DNA of 64,000 nucleotides from Listeria monocytogenes (GTDB taxonomy: Bacteria; Bacillota; Bacilli; Lactobacillales; Listeriaceae), in NCBI RefSeq assembly GCF_013282665.1, contig NZ_CP054041.1, forward strand, positions 2,090,001 through 2,154,000. Reading direction: 5' to 3'. Within the stretch, counting starts at the first letter, position 1, and each line of letters opens with the position of its first letter. Made by a program: the position numbers and the translations under genes. A model generated the notes under the pieces. That model worked only from the letters and a program-made list of their open reading frames with translations. It searched no databases and was not told the origin of the DNA. Of the stretch, positions 34,483 through 44,059 are shown piece after piece.

Positions 34483-35950
34483 CGCCGGAAATATGTTTTT
34501 TCGGTAAGATAAAATGAATAAAATAACTAACGATACAGCAAGCGAACATGACCCAGAAAACCGTATGCAGCCCGCTATATAAAATATCTCGAAGCGGATC
34601 AATAAGGTCCGTACTAACGTTGCCAGAAGTTTGTGGGCTAATTAGTTGATTTAAATTACTACGATTTACTTCACTGCCAGCAGCGGCGCGGAATTCGCTT
34701 GTAAGAACGGAGTTAAAGATAGTTCCAAAGACAGCCACCCCGATTGTTTGACCAACTGTTCTAAAAAGTGTGTTAGAAGCAGTAGCAATACCAGTTTGGA
34801 ATCGTGGCACAGCATCTTGAACGGTAACAGTAGTTGTGGTAAAGATTATCCCAAAACCAAATCCCATAAATGCACTATTTAAATAGAAGAAGATATCATT
34901 TGTGGAAGCTGGAAACAATGCTAAAATTAATCCACTTGCAGCCGTAATTAATACGCCGATTCCCACTGTGTGCCTGTTTCCAAGTGTCATCAAGAGTTTG
35001 CCGCCGATAAAGGAGCCGATTATCCAAGTAACGGAGAGCGGTGCAAGCATGAAGCCAGCAATTGTAGCTCCGTGGCCGAGCATTCCTTGTGCCCACATTG
35101 GAATATAAACATTAATCCCAATTAAAAAGGCGCTGATCAAGAAACCAATTAAATTCCCAATTAATACCACTGGATTTTTAAATAATACAAATGGCATAAT
35201 CGGGTCTTTTGCACGTTTTTCGACAAAATAAAAAGCAATAAATAACACAATCGAAACGGCAAAAAGAATAACGACGAGCGGTTCTGTCCAGTTGAGCGAT
35301 TCCCCAGCTCGTTGTAAACCAAATAATAATCCTAGCAGTGCCACTGTAAAGAGCGAAGCACCTAAATAGTCAATCGGGAGTTTCACATGTTCCACTTTTT
35401 CGCGTAAATAAAGCAAAATAAGTAGGATTGTTAAAATACCGATTGGGACATTGATAAAGAAAATCCAATGCCATGAAAGTTGATCTACTAAAAATCCTCC
35501 AACAAGTGGTCCAAATACGCCAGCAATACCCCAAGCGGAACCCATGAAGCCAAGCACTTTTGCTCGTTTTTCAAATGGATACACGTCTGCGATAATCGTC
35601 ATAGTAGATGGTAAAATCCCACCTGCTCCAATACCTTGAATCGCGCGAAAAATAATTAATTGCTCCATATTTTGTGCAAAACCACAAAGTGATGAACCAA
35701 TGATAAAAATAATTGTCGCAATTACAAAAATATTTTTTCGTCCATACAAATCAGACAGTTTCCCGTAAATCGGAACGGTCACTGCTGATGTTAGCAAATA
35801 AACAGAAAAAATCCAGTTCATTAACTCTATGCCGTCCAACTGACTTACAATCGTTGGCATCGCAGTACTCACGATGGTACCCTCAATAGCTGCCATAAAT
35901 GTTGCGACAAATACGGCGATGGTAACGGCTTTTACTTTTGTTTGTTCCAA
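34475..35950 (-). CDS. DHA2-family multidrug exporter (EmrB/QacA type)
   Basis: A 491-residue MFS exporter with 14 predicted transmembrane segments. Motif A is GKLSDLYGRKN near residue 68 and motif C-like GSAWGIAGVFGPLVGGFL near 135. The open frame extends to 36181, but the extra 77 codons overlap the divergent peptidase promoter; the TTG at 35950 has AAGGGAGGG seven to eight bases upstream and begins at the usual N-terminus (EQTKVKAVTIAVFVATF). Substrate is unknown, probably cationic or lipophilic drugs. Confidence 0.92.
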   Translation of the reverse strand: MEQTKVKAVTIAVFVATFMAAIEGTIVSTAMPTIVSQLDGIELMNWIFSVYLLTSAVTVPIYGKLSDLYGRKNIFVIATIIFIIGSSLCGFAQNMEQLIIFRAIQGIGAGGILPSTMTIIADVYPFEKRAKVLGFMGSAWGIAGVFGPLVGGFLVDQLSWHWIFFINVPIGILTILLILLYLREKVEHVKLPIDYLGASLFTVALLGLLFGLQRAGESLNWTEPLVVILFAVSIVLFIAFYFVEKRAKDPIMPFVLFKNPVVLIGNLIGFLISAFLIGINVYIPMWAQGMLGHGATIAGFMLAPLSVTWIIGSFIGGKLLMTLGNRHTVGIGVLITAASGLILALFPASTNDIFFYLNSAFMGFGFGIIFTTTTVTVQDAVPRFQTGIATASNTLFRTVGQTIGVAVFGTIFNSVLTSEFRAAAGSEVNRSNLNQLISPQTSGNVSTDLIDPLRDILYSGLHTVFWVMFACCIVSYFIHFILPKKHISGEK

Positions 35951-36089
35951 AAAATTCCCTCCCTTTTCGTCTATCGAATTATAGCATATAAAAGGGCTGA
36001 TTTGGGAAAAAGTTGATCCTAAAAAATGCGAACATTTAAGATAAGCGCTATAATATAATAGAAGAAAGCGAACTAAAGGAGGAATTTTT

Positions 36090-37142
36090 TTGTCATACGA
36101 ACCAAATACAAAGGAAACAATGCAAAAAATTAAAGAATTAACATCTATCCCAAGCCCGACAGGCAATACAGGGAAAATCATCGAAAAATTGGCAAAAGAT
36201 TTAGATGCTTCAAAAATCCCTTACCGTTTAAACAATAAGGGTGGATTGATTGTAACGCTTCCTGGGAAAGACGATACGAAGCACCGCATGTTAACGGCTC
36301 ATGTGGATACGCTCGGTGCCATGGTGAAAGAAATTAAAGCAGACGGACGATTACTTTTAACCTTAATTGGAGGCTACCGTTTTAACGCGATTGAAGGCGA
36401 ATATTGTACGATTGAGACAAGTGATGGAGATTTGTATAGTGGTACCATTTTAATGCACCAAACGTCTGTCCATGTCTATAAAGATGCTGGTACTGCTGAG
36501 CGTAATGACAAAAATATGGAAGTTCGCTTAGATGTAAAAGCACTAGATGCAGATAAAGTTCGGGCGCTTGGAATAGAAGTTGGTGATTTTGTTTCGTTTG
36601 ATCCGCGCGTGCAAATTATTAATGATGAATATATTAAATCCCGCCATTTGGATGATAAAGCAAGTGTCGCGATTTTATTACAACTAATCAATTATATTCA
36701 CGAAAACAACTTGGAGCTTCCTCATACAACTCATTTCTTAATCTCTAATAATGAAGAGATTGGCTATGGTGGGAATTCTAATATCCCAGCTGAAACAGTA
36801 GAATATTTAGCTGTCGACATGGGAGCGCTTGGTGATGGTCAAACTTCTGATGAGTATACTGTCTCTATTTGTGCAAAAGATGGTAGTGGCCCGTACCACC
36901 TTGGTTTGCGCAAACATTTAGTGGAACTTGCGAAAAGCAACAATATTGATTATAAAGTAGATATTTATCCGTTTTATGCATCTGATGCGAGTGCGGCGAT
37001 TAATGCCGGTAATGATATTGTCCATGGCTTGATTGGGCCAGGGATTGATGCTAGCCATGCCTATGAACGTACACATCGCGACTCACTTTATCATACAGAA
37101 AAATTAGTTTATGCATATTTATTTTCGAATATATTGAAATAG
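36090..37142 (+). CDS. M42-family aminopeptidase/endoglucanase-type peptidase
   Basis: A 350-residue cytosolic metallopeptidase of the M42 (PepA/FrvX/YsdC) family. Metal-binding segments are MLTAHVDTLG near residue 72, RHLDDKASVAIL near 188 and NNEEIGYGGNSN near 222 with VDMGALG further on. The start is TTG at 36090 with AAAGGAGG seven bases upstream. It is followed by the glutathione peroxidase gene after 12 bases, with which it is presumably co-transcribed. It degrades peptides released by other proteases. Confidence 0.92.
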   Translation: MSYEPNTKETMQKIKELTSIPSPTGNTGKIIEKLAKDLDASKIPYRLNNKGGLIVTLPGKDDTKHRMLTAHVDTLGAMVKEIKADGRLLLTLIGGYRFNAIEGEYCTIETSDGDLYSGTILMHQTSVHVYKDAGTAERNDKNMEVRLDVKALDADKVRALGIEVGDFVSFDPRVQIINDEYIKSRHLDDKASVAILLQLINYIHENNLELPHTTHFLISNNEEIGYGGNSNIPAETVEYLAVDMGALGDGQTSDEYTVSICAKDGSGPYHLGLRKHLVELAKSNNIDYKVDIYPFYASDASAAINAGNDIVHGLIGPGIDASHAYERTHRDSLYHTEKLVYAYLFSNILK

Positions 37143-37154
37143 GAGGAATTCCAT

Positions 37155-37634
37155 ATGAATGTCCATGATTTTTCTGAAAAAGCAATGAACGGCAAAGAAA
37201 TAGCTTTAAGTGATTATAAAGGTAAGGTATTACTTATCGTAAATACAGCGAGCAAATGTGGCTTAACACCTCAGCTTGAAGGCCTAGAAGCCATGTATAA
37301 AAAACTGGGTGGCGCTAATTTTGAAATTCTCGGTTTCCCTTGTAACCAGTTTTTACGTCAAGATCCTGGTAGTGATGAGGAAATTTTAGAATTTTGCCAA
37401 ATGAATTATGGTGTGACATTCCAAATGTTTTCTAAAATTAAAGTAAAAGGCAAAGACGCTAGTCCGCTCTATAAATATTTAACTGAACAAACTGGCGGTA
37501 AAAAAGTAGAATGGAACTTTGCGAAATTCTTAATTGATGAAAATGGAGAAGTTGTGGAACGTTTCCCATCTAAAATGAAACCAGAAGATTTTGAGGATAA
37601 AGTGGAAGCACTTGTTGCGAAAGTTAGTAAATAA
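37155..37634 (+). CDS. glutathione/thioredoxin peroxidase, cysteine type
   Basis: A 159-residue peroxidase of the GPx family reducing hydroperoxides. The peroxidatic cysteine is in NTASKCGLTPQ near residue 37, with the catalytic glutamine in FPCNQF near 75 and tryptophan in VEWNFAKFL near 127. Cysteine replaces selenocysteine, as usual in bacteria, and such enzymes mostly use thioredoxin. AGGAGG lies eight bases upstream. A second-gene position after the M42 peptidase suggests joint expression. Confidence 0.94.
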   Translation: MNVHDFSEKAMNGKEIALSDYKGKVLLIVNTASKCGLTPQLEGLEAMYKKLGGANFEILGFPCNQFLRQDPGSDEEILEFCQMNYGVTFQMFSKIKVKGKDASPLYKYLTEQTGGKKVEWNFAKFLIDENGEVVERFPSKMKPEDFEDKVEALVAKVSK

Positions 37635-37640
37635 GGAAGA

Positions 37641-37676
37641 CTCGGTAGTGACATCATCGTGCTACCGAGTTTTTTG
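37641..37676 (+). terminator. glutathione peroxidase terminator
   Basis: ACTCGGTAG (37641-37649) pairs with CTACCGAGT (37663-37671), followed by six T. Confidence 0.9.
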
Positions 37677-37715
37677 CATCTTAGTTAGCTAAAAATGCAT
37701 GTTACTGAAATCAGC

Positions 37716-37743
37716 TTGTAGTTTTTGATGAGGCGTTTATAAT
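37716..37743 (+). promoter_or_regulatory. SigmaA promoter of the LytTR/ABC operon
   Basis: TTGTAG (37716-37721), 16 bases, TATAAT (37738-37743), 25 bases before the ATG. Confidence 0.7.
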
Positions 37744-37767
37744 AAAAGAAAAAAGGGAGGCAACTAG

Positions 37768-38223
37768 ATGAAATTCCATGTAAAACAAAATAATACTTTG
37801 GCGATGGGTGAAGTAGATGTATATTGCCATCCCGATAATCTAGCGGAAGTAAAAAACATGGTAATGAAATTAGAAGAGCTGACAGAAAAAATCTCTGTCA
37901 AAAAAGACGGTGCTACTTATTTACTAGAACCAAAAGCCATTTTATATTTTGAAGCAGTTGAAAGTAAAATTTTTGTTTATACAGAGAAAGAGGTCTATGA
38001 AATTCATTGGAAATTATATGAGTTGGAGGAGAAATTTAAAGAGGGTTCTTTTTTCAGATGCTCAAAATCAATGATCTTAAATATTGAATGGATTGAAAAA
38101 ATTGCTCCTAGTTTCAACGGTAAATTTGAAGCAAAACTTTTTAATCGAGAAAAAGTAATTATTTCTAGGCAATATGCGAAGATCTTAAAACAAAAATTAA
38201 ACATGGGAGGGAAGCGAAAATGA
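37768..38223 (+). CDS. LytTR-domain DNA-binding regulator
   Basis: A 151-residue protein with a short N-terminal region and a LytTR DNA-binding domain from about residue 55 (ILYFEAVESKIFVYTEKEVYEI; FFRCSKSMILNIEWIEKI; VIISRQYAKILKQKL). It lacks a receiver domain, so it is not a standard two-component regulator. It overlaps the DUF3021 gene by four bases, a coupling seen in LytTR regulatory systems where the membrane protein holds or silences the regulator. It probably controls its own operon, including the ABC transporter downstream. Confidence 0.9.
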   Translation: MKFHVKQNNTLAMGEVDVYCHPDNLAEVKNMVMKLEELTEKISVKKDGATYLLEPKAILYFEAVESKIFVYTEKEVYEIHWKLYELEEKFKEGSFFRCSKSMILNIEWIEKIAPSFNGKFEAKLFNREKVIISRQYAKILKQKLNMGGKRK

Positions 38224-38648
38224 CTACAAAACTAATTCAATTTATTCAATCAGTGTGCATTATATTCTCTGCCTCTATTATTACAATGATTTGCTCTTAT
38301 ATCGCAACTGGTGAATCGGAAGTAGTCGCAATCCGTGATATTTTTATTATGCTAGGTTTTAGTATAGTGACAACCTTTGTACAACAAATACTCTTTAATA
38401 ACTCTGTGAAAACAAAACTTGCTTTTTATAGTCGTTTGATTGCTTTCTTCTTCTTTATCGGCGCAGCTATCTTAGGGCTTGGTTGGTTGTTGAATTGGTA
38501 TCACAACATAGCTGGATTTATGATTATTTTTGGCTTTATTTGTGTGACTTTCCTGGTAATGCATATTTTTTTCACTTTGCGAGATGCAAAATTCAGTAAT
38601 GAAATTAATCAAAAACTAGCAGAAATGCGAGAAAGGGAATTAAAATGA
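38220..38648 (+). CDS. DUF3021 membrane protein
   Basis: A 142-residue protein with four predicted transmembrane segments (about 10-30, 40-60, 72-95, 100-120) and a charged cytoplasmic C-terminus (FSNEINQKLAEMRERELK). The DUF3021 family is typically encoded beside LytTR regulators. It overlaps the regulator gene (four bases) and the ABC ATPase gene (four bases), so all are translated together. A role as membrane sensor or inhibitor of the regulator is inferred. Confidence 0.85.
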   Translation: MTTKLIQFIQSVCIIFSASIITMICSYIATGESEVVAIRDIFIMLGFSIVTTFVQQILFNNSVKTKLAFYSRLIAFFFFIGAAILGLGWLLNWYHNIAGFMIIFGFICVTFLVMHIFFTLRDAKFSNEINQKLAEMRERELK

Positions 38649-39556
38649 TAAAATTAACTAATGTAGTTAAAAAATTTGGTAAAGTCGAAGCAGTCAAGGG
38701 CATTAACTTAGAAGTCGAAAAAGGCTCACTATTTGCTTTTTTAGGTGAAAATGGAGCGGGGAAATCGACTACACTTAGCATGATTTGTACAGAAAGCGAA
38801 CCAACTTCTGGAGAGATTTTCATAGCTGATGAAAAGTTAACTTTTAAAAATCGAAAATCATTTCGACAAAAGTTAGGCGTTGTTTTTCAAGAAAATGTGT
38901 TGGATGATTTACTGACAGTACGCGAAAATTTATATAACCGCGCAAGTTTATACGGAAAAACAAAAGCGGAAATTTCCGAACGATTAGAGCTCGTTTCTTC
39001 TATTATGGGGATTGAGGATATTTTAAATCGACGTTTTGAAAAATTATCCGGTGGTCAGAAGCGGCGAGCGGAAATAGCTAGAGCGATTATGCATGATCCC
39101 GAAATTTTGCTGTTAGATGAGCCAACAACGGGGCTAGATCCAAAAACAAGAGTAAGTGTGTGGAAAATTATTGATTATTTGCGCGAAGAATTAGGTATGA
39201 CAGTATTTTTGACGACACATTACTTAGAAGAAGCGAAAGATGCGGATCAGTTGGCTGTAATCCATAAGGGGAAAATTATTGCGCAAGGCACCCCAGCGAA
39301 CATTAGAAGTCGTTTTTCTGTAGATAAAATTTTCTTTTACGATGCGAAGGTAGCAGAACTCCAAGCAATAATAGAAAAAGTCAATTTACCATTGAAAATT
39401 ACTAAAGAAACGATGCGTGTGGATGTGATAAATCAAGATGTCGAAATATTGGCTATTTTAAATCAAGCAGCCGGACTTTATGGTTCTTTTGAAGTGATTA
39501 AAGGCAACTTGGATGATGCTTTTATTTCGATGATTAAGGAGGATTCGAATGATTAG
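38645..39556 (+). CDS. ABC transporter ATP-binding protein
   Basis: A 303-residue ATPase of an ABC-2 exporter. Walker A is GENGAGKSTT near residue 40, the signature KLSGGQKRRAEIARAIMHDPE near 138 and Walker B LLLDEPTTGLDP. The C-terminal extension after about residue 220 is longer than in the DrrA-type ATPase at 32933 and the two are not close paralogues. It overlaps both neighbours, giving a four-gene coupled operon. Confidence 0.92.
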   Translation: MIKLTNVVKKFGKVEAVKGINLEVEKGSLFAFLGENGAGKSTTLSMICTESEPTSGEIFIADEKLTFKNRKSFRQKLGVVFQENVLDDLLTVRENLYNRASLYGKTKAEISERLELVSSIMGIEDILNRRFEKLSGGQKRRAEIARAIMHDPEILLLDEPTTGLDPKTRVSVWKIIDYLREELGMTVFLTTHYLEEAKDADQLAVIHKGKIIAQGTPANIRSRFSVDKIFFYDAKVAELQAIIEKVNLPLKITKETMRVDVINQDVEILAILNQAAGLYGSFEVIKGNLDDAFISMIKEDSND

Positions 39557-40403
39557 TCGTAATTTAAAAATTTATTTTCGAGATAGAACAGCTGTGTTTA
39601 TGTCATTACTAACAGTTTTGATTATTATTGGACTTTATGCGATTTTTTTAGGAAATAATATGGAAGAGATGTTCAAACAGGCTTCTGGAAAAACGGTAGG
39701 GATTCAAGAATTAGTAAATACCTGGGTGATTGCGGGGATCTTATCTATTACACCTGTCACTGTTTCGTTAGCTGTTTTTTCGTTGAAAGTACATGATGAA
39801 GAATTAAGTATTGCGAGAAGCTTTGCGATAACACCCGCTTCCAGATGGCGTATTGTTATTAGTTATATTGTTAGTGGGCTAGTGGCTTCCTTCTTCCTTT
39901 CTGTCGTAACTCTTTTTGTAGGGGAAATGTATATTTGGTTGACAGGCGGCGATATTTTACCGGTGGAAAGCTGGTTGCGTTTAATTGGGATTATTTTGAT
40001 AAATGTTTTCTGTTGTAGTAGTATGATGTTCTTTATCGCTAGCTTAGTGAAAAAAGCGAGCGCCTTTAGTTCTGTTTCAACGATTGTTGGGACCGTTATT
40101 GGTTTTATTGCGGGGATTTATTTACCCATTGGATCACTTCCAGCTGCGGTACAAACTACGATGAAATGTTTTCCTTTCACTTACGGGGCGTCTACTATTC
40201 GAGAAATCATGACGAAAGAGCCTCTACAACAAGTTTTTGCGGGAAATTCAAAAGCGATGGATGCGACAAAAGAAATGATTGGAATTACGATTTATTGGGG
40301 CGATAAAACCGTTACAACAGGGCTTAGTTTACTTATTTTAAGTGCCTTTGCAGTCGTGTTTGGTGTGTTATCTGTAGTCCTAATGAAACGACAAACAAAA
40401 TAA
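39549..40403 (+). CDS. ABC-2 type permease
   Basis: A 284-residue membrane protein with an N-terminal cytoplasmic stretch (ISRNLKIYFRDRTAVFMSLL) and about six transmembrane helices; LPIGSLPAAVQTTMKCFPFTYGASTIREIM near 195 is the usual late loop. Its start overlaps the ATPase by eight bases. Substrate unknown. Context suggests it exports a compound sensed through the LytTR/DUF3021 pair, for example a peptide or antimicrobial. Confidence 0.9.
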   Translation: MISRNLKIYFRDRTAVFMSLLTVLIIIGLYAIFLGNNMEEMFKQASGKTVGIQELVNTWVIAGILSITPVTVSLAVFSLKVHDEELSIARSFAITPASRWRIVISYIVSGLVASFFLSVVTLFVGEMYIWLTGGDILPVESWLRLIGIILINVFCCSSMMFFIASLVKKASAFSSVSTIVGTVIGFIAGIYLPIGSLPAAVQTTMKCFPFTYGASTIREIMTKEPLQQVFAGNSKAMDATKEMIGITIYWGDKTVTTGLSLLILSAFAVVFGVLSVVLMKRQTK

Positions 40404-40484
40404 TTTTTGAATAAAAAATCAGCCGAATTTCTCCTAGTTATGCTATACTAATGGAATGTGAATGAATCTAGGAGGAAAATAACA

Positions 40485-42053
40485 ATGAGTCAAGATTTGC
40501 AAAAAGAAGTTGCTTCACGCAAAACGTTTGCGATTATTTCTCACCCGGATGCTGGGAAAACGACGATTACGGAACAATTATTATTATTCGGTGGCGTTAT
40601 CCGTTCAGCTGGGACTGTAAAGGGAAAGAAATCTGGCAAGTTTGCGACAAGTGACTGGATGGAAATTGAAAAACAACGTGGTATCTCGGTAACGAGTTCT
40701 GTGATGCAGTTTGATTATAATGGTTCAAGAATTAATATTTTGGATACACCGGGTCACTCGGATTTCAGTGAGGATACGTACCGGACATTGATGGCAGTGG
40801 ATAGTGCAGTTATGGTTATCGATGCTGCGAAAGGTATCGAAGCCCAAACACTTAAATTATTCAAAGTTTGTCGAATGCGCGGAATTCCAATTTTTACTTT
40901 TATTAACAAAATGGACCGTCAAGGGAAAATGCCGCTTGAATTACTTGCTGAATTAGAAGAAGTTCTTGGTATTGAATCGTATCCAATGAACTGGCCAATT
41001 GGTATGGGAAAAGAGCTTGCTGGACTTTATGACCGTTATCATCATGTGATTGAACAATATCGTTCAGAGGAAGATGAACGTTTCTTACCACTTGGTGAAG
41101 ATGGTGATTTGAAAGAAGCACATGCTATTCAAAATTCACTTTATTATGATCAAGCATTGGAAGAAATTATGTTACTTGATGAGGCTGGAAATGATTTTAG
41201 CCGAGAACGTATTATTGCCGGTGAACAAACACCAGTATTCTTTGGAAGTGCCTTAACAAACTTTGGCGTAGAAACTTTCTTACGTACATTTGTTGATTTT
41301 GCACCATCTCCTTCAAGCCATGAATCGAATGAAGGTGTGATTGAAGCTGATAATCCGAAGTTTTCTGGCTTTATTTTCAAAATTCAAGCGAACATGAATC
41401 CTGCTCACCGGGACCGGATTGCCTTTATTCGAATTTGTTCAGGTGAATTCGAACGTGGTATGAATGTTACTTTGACAAGAACCGGAAAAAGTATGAAGCT
41501 TGCTAATTCAACGCAGTTTATGGCAGATGACCGGGAAACTGTTAATCGTGCGGTAGCTGGTGATATTATCGGTTTGTACGACACGGGTAATTACCAAATT
41601 GGTGATACGATTACTAATGGAAGTAAAAAGCTCGAATTTGAAAAACTTCCGCAGTTTACACCAGAATTATTTATGCGTGTTTATGCGAAAAACGTTATGA
41701 AACAAAAGCATTTCCATAAAGGCGTAGAGCAACTCGTTCAAGAAGGTGCGATTCAATTGTTTAAAACGTGGCGCACGGAGGAATACATCATTGGAGCGGT
41801 TGGTCAGTTGCAATTTGAAGTATTCGAACATAGAATGCGCGGCGAATATAATTCAGAAATTCGCATGGAACCAATCGGCAAAAAAATCGCTCGTTGGGTA
41901 AAAGAAGAGGATGCGGATGAAAAACTATCCACAGCTCGAAGCATGCTCGTAAAAGACCGCTTCGACCAACCGTTATTCTTATTCGAAAATGAATTCGCGA
42001 TTAATTGGTTTAATGATAAAAATCCAGATATCGAATTAACTTCATTACTATAA
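40485..42053 (+). CDS. prfC: peptide chain release factor 3
   Basis: A translational GTPase that recycles RF1/RF2 from the ribosome after termination. The 522-residue protein has [22 protein letters not shown] (P-loop), [11 protein letters not shown] (switch I), [17 protein letters not shown] (switch II) and NKMD near residue 140. The open frame reaches back to 40458, but AGGAGG at 40470-40475 sets the start at ATG 40485. Monocistronic with a strong terminator. It should not be confused with prfA, the virulence regulator. Confidence 0.96.
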   Translation: MSQDLQKEVASRKTFAIISHPDAGKTTITEQLLLFGGVIRSAGTVKGKKSGKFATSDWMEIEKQRGISVTSSVMQFDYNGSRINILDTPGHSDFSEDTYRTLMAVDSAVMVIDAAKGIEAQTLKLFKVCRMRGIPIFTFINKMDRQGKMPLELLAELEEVLGIESYPMNWPIGMGKELAGLYDRYHHVIEQYRSEEDERFLPLGEDGDLKEAHAIQNSLYYDQALEEIMLLDEAGNDFSRERIIAGEQTPVFFGSALTNFGVETFLRTFVDFAPSPSSHESNEGVIEADNPKFSGFIFKIQANMNPAHRDRIAFIRICSGEFERGMNVTLTRTGKSMKLANSTQFMADDRETVNRAVAGDIIGLYDTGNYQIGDTITNGSKKLEFEKLPQFTPELFMRVYAKNVMKQKHFHKGVEQLVQEGAIQLFKTWRTEEYIIGAVGQLQFEVFEHRMRGEYNSEIRMEPIGKKIARWVKEEDADEKLSTARSMLVKDRFDQPLFLFENEFAINWFNDKNPDIELTSLL

Positions 42054-42057
42054 TAGC

Positions 42058-42097
42058 TGCAACCTATTTGTATTTTCGCAAATAGGTTGTTTTTTTC
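42058..42097 (+). terminator. prfC terminator
   Basis: CAACCTATTTG (42060-42070) pairs perfectly with CAAATAGGTTG (42079-42089), followed by a T-run. Confidence 0.93.
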
Positions 42098-42144
42098 TTG
42101 ACAATTTTTCGAAACGCGCTATAATTAGTTAGAATTCTAATTAA
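42098..42144 (+). promoter_or_regulatory. marR promoter and MarR operator 1
   Basis: TTGACA (42098-42103), 16 bases, TATAAT (42120-42125). The palindrome TTAGTTAGAATTCTAATTAA (42125-42144) starts at the -10 and would block transcription when bound. Confidence 0.85.
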
Positions 42145-42159
42145 TAAGGAGGAATACTC

Positions 42160-42585
42160 GTGAGAAGAGAGAAGACGATGGATACGTTAATTCGTTCGAT
42201 TATGATTAAATCCAAACGAAAAATGGACGCAAAAGTAGCTCAGTTTGGACTGACAACTCAACAAGCTAGAGTTCTAGGGTTTTTAAACGATAATGCGACA
42301 AATGAAATTATCCAAAAAGATCTTCAGCGAATCTTCCAAACGCGTGGCGCAAGTATTACTAGCCTCATTCAAGGACTCGAGAAAAAGAAATTAATTTCTC
42401 GTAAACCAAGTATTCGAGACGGCAGAGAAAAAGTGGTCACTTTAACCGAAGAAGGGAAACGAATTGTGGATGAATTTAATGAATCTTTCCCGCGTGAAGA
42501 TGATAAAGCGAAAAAAATCCTTTCCGCTGACGAGTATAAAATCTTTATTGATCTACTTAGTAAAATTGACGACAATACGGAATAA
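42160..42585 (+). CDS. MarR-family transcriptional regulator
   Basis: A 141-residue dimeric winged-helix repressor. The recognition helix region is RIFQTRGASITSLIQGLEKKKLISRKPSIRDGREKVVTLTEEGK. The GTG at 42160 has AAGGAGG seven bases upstream, preferred over the ATG at 42178. A palindromic operator precedes it and a near copy precedes the MATE transporter gene 52 bases downstream, so it very likely represses itself and the transporter until a toxic ligand binds. Confidence 0.92.
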   Translation: MRREKTMDTLIRSIMIKSKRKMDAKVAQFGLTTQQARVLGFLNDNATNEIIQKDLQRIFQTRGASITSLIQGLEKKKLISRKPSIRDGREKVVTLTEEGKRIVDEFNESFPREDDKAKKILSADEYKIFIDLLSKIDDNTE

Positions 42586-42599
42586 AAAAATTTAGCTAT

Positions 42600-42619
42600 A
42601 TAGTTAGAGTTCTAACTAA
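42600..42619 (+). promoter_or_regulatory. MarR operator 2, before the MATE gene
   Basis: TAGTTAGAGTTCTAACTA (42601-42618) is an almost perfect palindrome sharing the half-site TAGTTAGA with operator 1. Confidence 0.8.
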
Positions 42620-42637
42620 TTTCAAGGGGGAAACAAA

Positions 42638-43999
42638 ATGAAACACTCAGATAATTATTATTTAACAAAAGCGAGCATTCCTAAAGCGATAGCACATTTA
42701 TCTATTCCGATGATGCTTGGAATGTCCGTGGGGGTCATTTACAACATTATCAATGCATTCTTTATAGGATTGTTGCATGACACGTCGATGTTAACCGCCG
42801 TGACACTTGGATTACCGATGTTTACTGTTTTGATGGCGATTGGTAATATGTTTGGAGTCGGTGGTGGAACGTATATTTCTCGCTTACTCGGGAAAGAAGA
42901 GGGAATAAAGGCCAAACAAGTATCCGCCTTTGTTTTATACGGAAGTTTAGTATTAGGAATTATCTGCGCGGTTTTGCTAGGTTTTTTGATTAATCCTGTT
43001 ACTCATTTTCTAGGGGCGGATGCAACGAGCTTTTTGCACACGAAAAATTATACGTTGGCGCTTTTAATTTGTAGTCCGTTTATTATTGCGAATTTTGCTT
43101 TAGAACAGGTGGTTCGGGCTGAGGGAGCTTCGCGGGTTTCTATGAACGGAATGATAATTGCTACGGTGGTTAATTTAGTATTTGATCCATTGCTTATTTT
43201 GTATTTTGATTTTAATGTGGTGGGGGCTGCAGTTTCGGTCGGATTAGCAAGTTTATTTTCGCTGATTTACTATGCTTGGTTTTTAGAGAAGAAAAGTGAT
43301 TATTTATCCATTCGTTTTAAATGGTTTAAAGCAACAAAAGAAATTGTGCAAAATGTCTTTAAAATTGGTGTTTCAGAGTTGCTTTTATCGTTATTCCTCA
43401 TTGTGACAACGCTCGTTTTAAATCACTATTCGATGATTTATGGGGACGGAGTGGTTGCAGGTTTTGGCGTGGCGCTTCGAGTGGTGCAGCTCCCTGAATT
43501 TATTTGTATGGGCCTTTACATGGGGATTATTCCGCTGTTAGCTTATAATTACGGTTCGGGTAATATTGCGCGGTTTGAAAAAGCAATACGGGCTACTGCA
43601 ATTAGTATCGGGCTTATTGTGCTACTCCTTTCGAGTCTAGTATTCATCTTCCGTTTCCAAGTGATGCATCTGTTTAGTGACAGTCAAAGTGTGATAACGC
43701 TTGGTGTTCATATTATGGTTGCGATGCTGATATCTTCTCTTTTCAGTGGATTTACAGGGCTGTTTACGAGTACTTTTCAAGCGATTGGGAAAGCGATTCC
43801 GGCTACGATTATGTCTGTTTCACAGGGCATCATCTTTATTCCAGTCATCATTTTAGGACAACATTATTTCGGGCTTATGGGCGTGATTTGGTCCTTGACA
43901 GCGACTGAAATTCTGACTTGTATTATCGGTGTGACGCTATTCACAATCTATAATATTAAAATAGCTAGTAGCGCAAAAACGAAAGACTTAGCTGTTTAA
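42638..43999 (+). CDS. MATE-family multidrug efflux transporter
   Basis: A 453-residue membrane protein with 12 hydrophobic segments in two halves, as in NorM/DinF-type Na+ or H+ coupled exporters. Conserved parts are LSIPMMLGMSVGVIYNIINAFFIGLL, GVGGGTYISRLLGKEE and the second half's FSGFTGLFTSTFQAIGKA. It is controlled by the MarR regulator just upstream through the operator at 42600-42619. AAGGGGG lies upstream of the ATG. Substrate unknown. Confidence 0.92.
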   Translation: MKHSDNYYLTKASIPKAIAHLSIPMMLGMSVGVIYNIINAFFIGLLHDTSMLTAVTLGLPMFTVLMAIGNMFGVGGGTYISRLLGKEEGIKAKQVSAFVLYGSLVLGIICAVLLGFLINPVTHFLGADATSFLHTKNYTLALLICSPFIIANFALEQVVRAEGASRVSMNGMIIATVVNLVFDPLLILYFDFNVVGAAVSVGLASLFSLIYYAWFLEKKSDYLSIRFKWFKATKEIVQNVFKIGVSELLLSLFLIVTTLVLNHYSMIYGDGVVAGFGVALRVVQLPEFICMGLYMGIIPLLAYNYGSGNIARFEKAIRATAISIGLIVLLLSSLVFIFRFQVMHLFSDSQSVITLGVHIMVAMLISSLFSGFTGLFTSTFQAIGKAIPATIMSVSQGIIFIPVIILGQHYFGLMGVIWSLTATEILTCIIGVTLFTIYNIKIASSAKTKDLAV

Positions 44000-44020
44000 A
44001 AAGTTTGTGAGAAAAATTAG

Positions 44021-44050
44021 TTGACGTGAAGTTCTATATTATGGTATTAT
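44021..44050 (+). promoter_or_regulatory. SigmaA promoter of the manganese riboswitch
   Basis: TTGACG (44021-44026), 18 bases, TATTAT (44045-44050). Transcription would begin just before the riboswitch. Confidence 0.7.
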
Positions 44051-44059
44051 TCTCTAGGT

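Noticed and set aside
35951..36181. N-terminal extension of the DHA2 exporter
   Set aside because: It crosses the divergent promoter region and overlaps the M42 peptidase start; the TTG at 35950 has the ribosome-binding site and correct family N-terminus.
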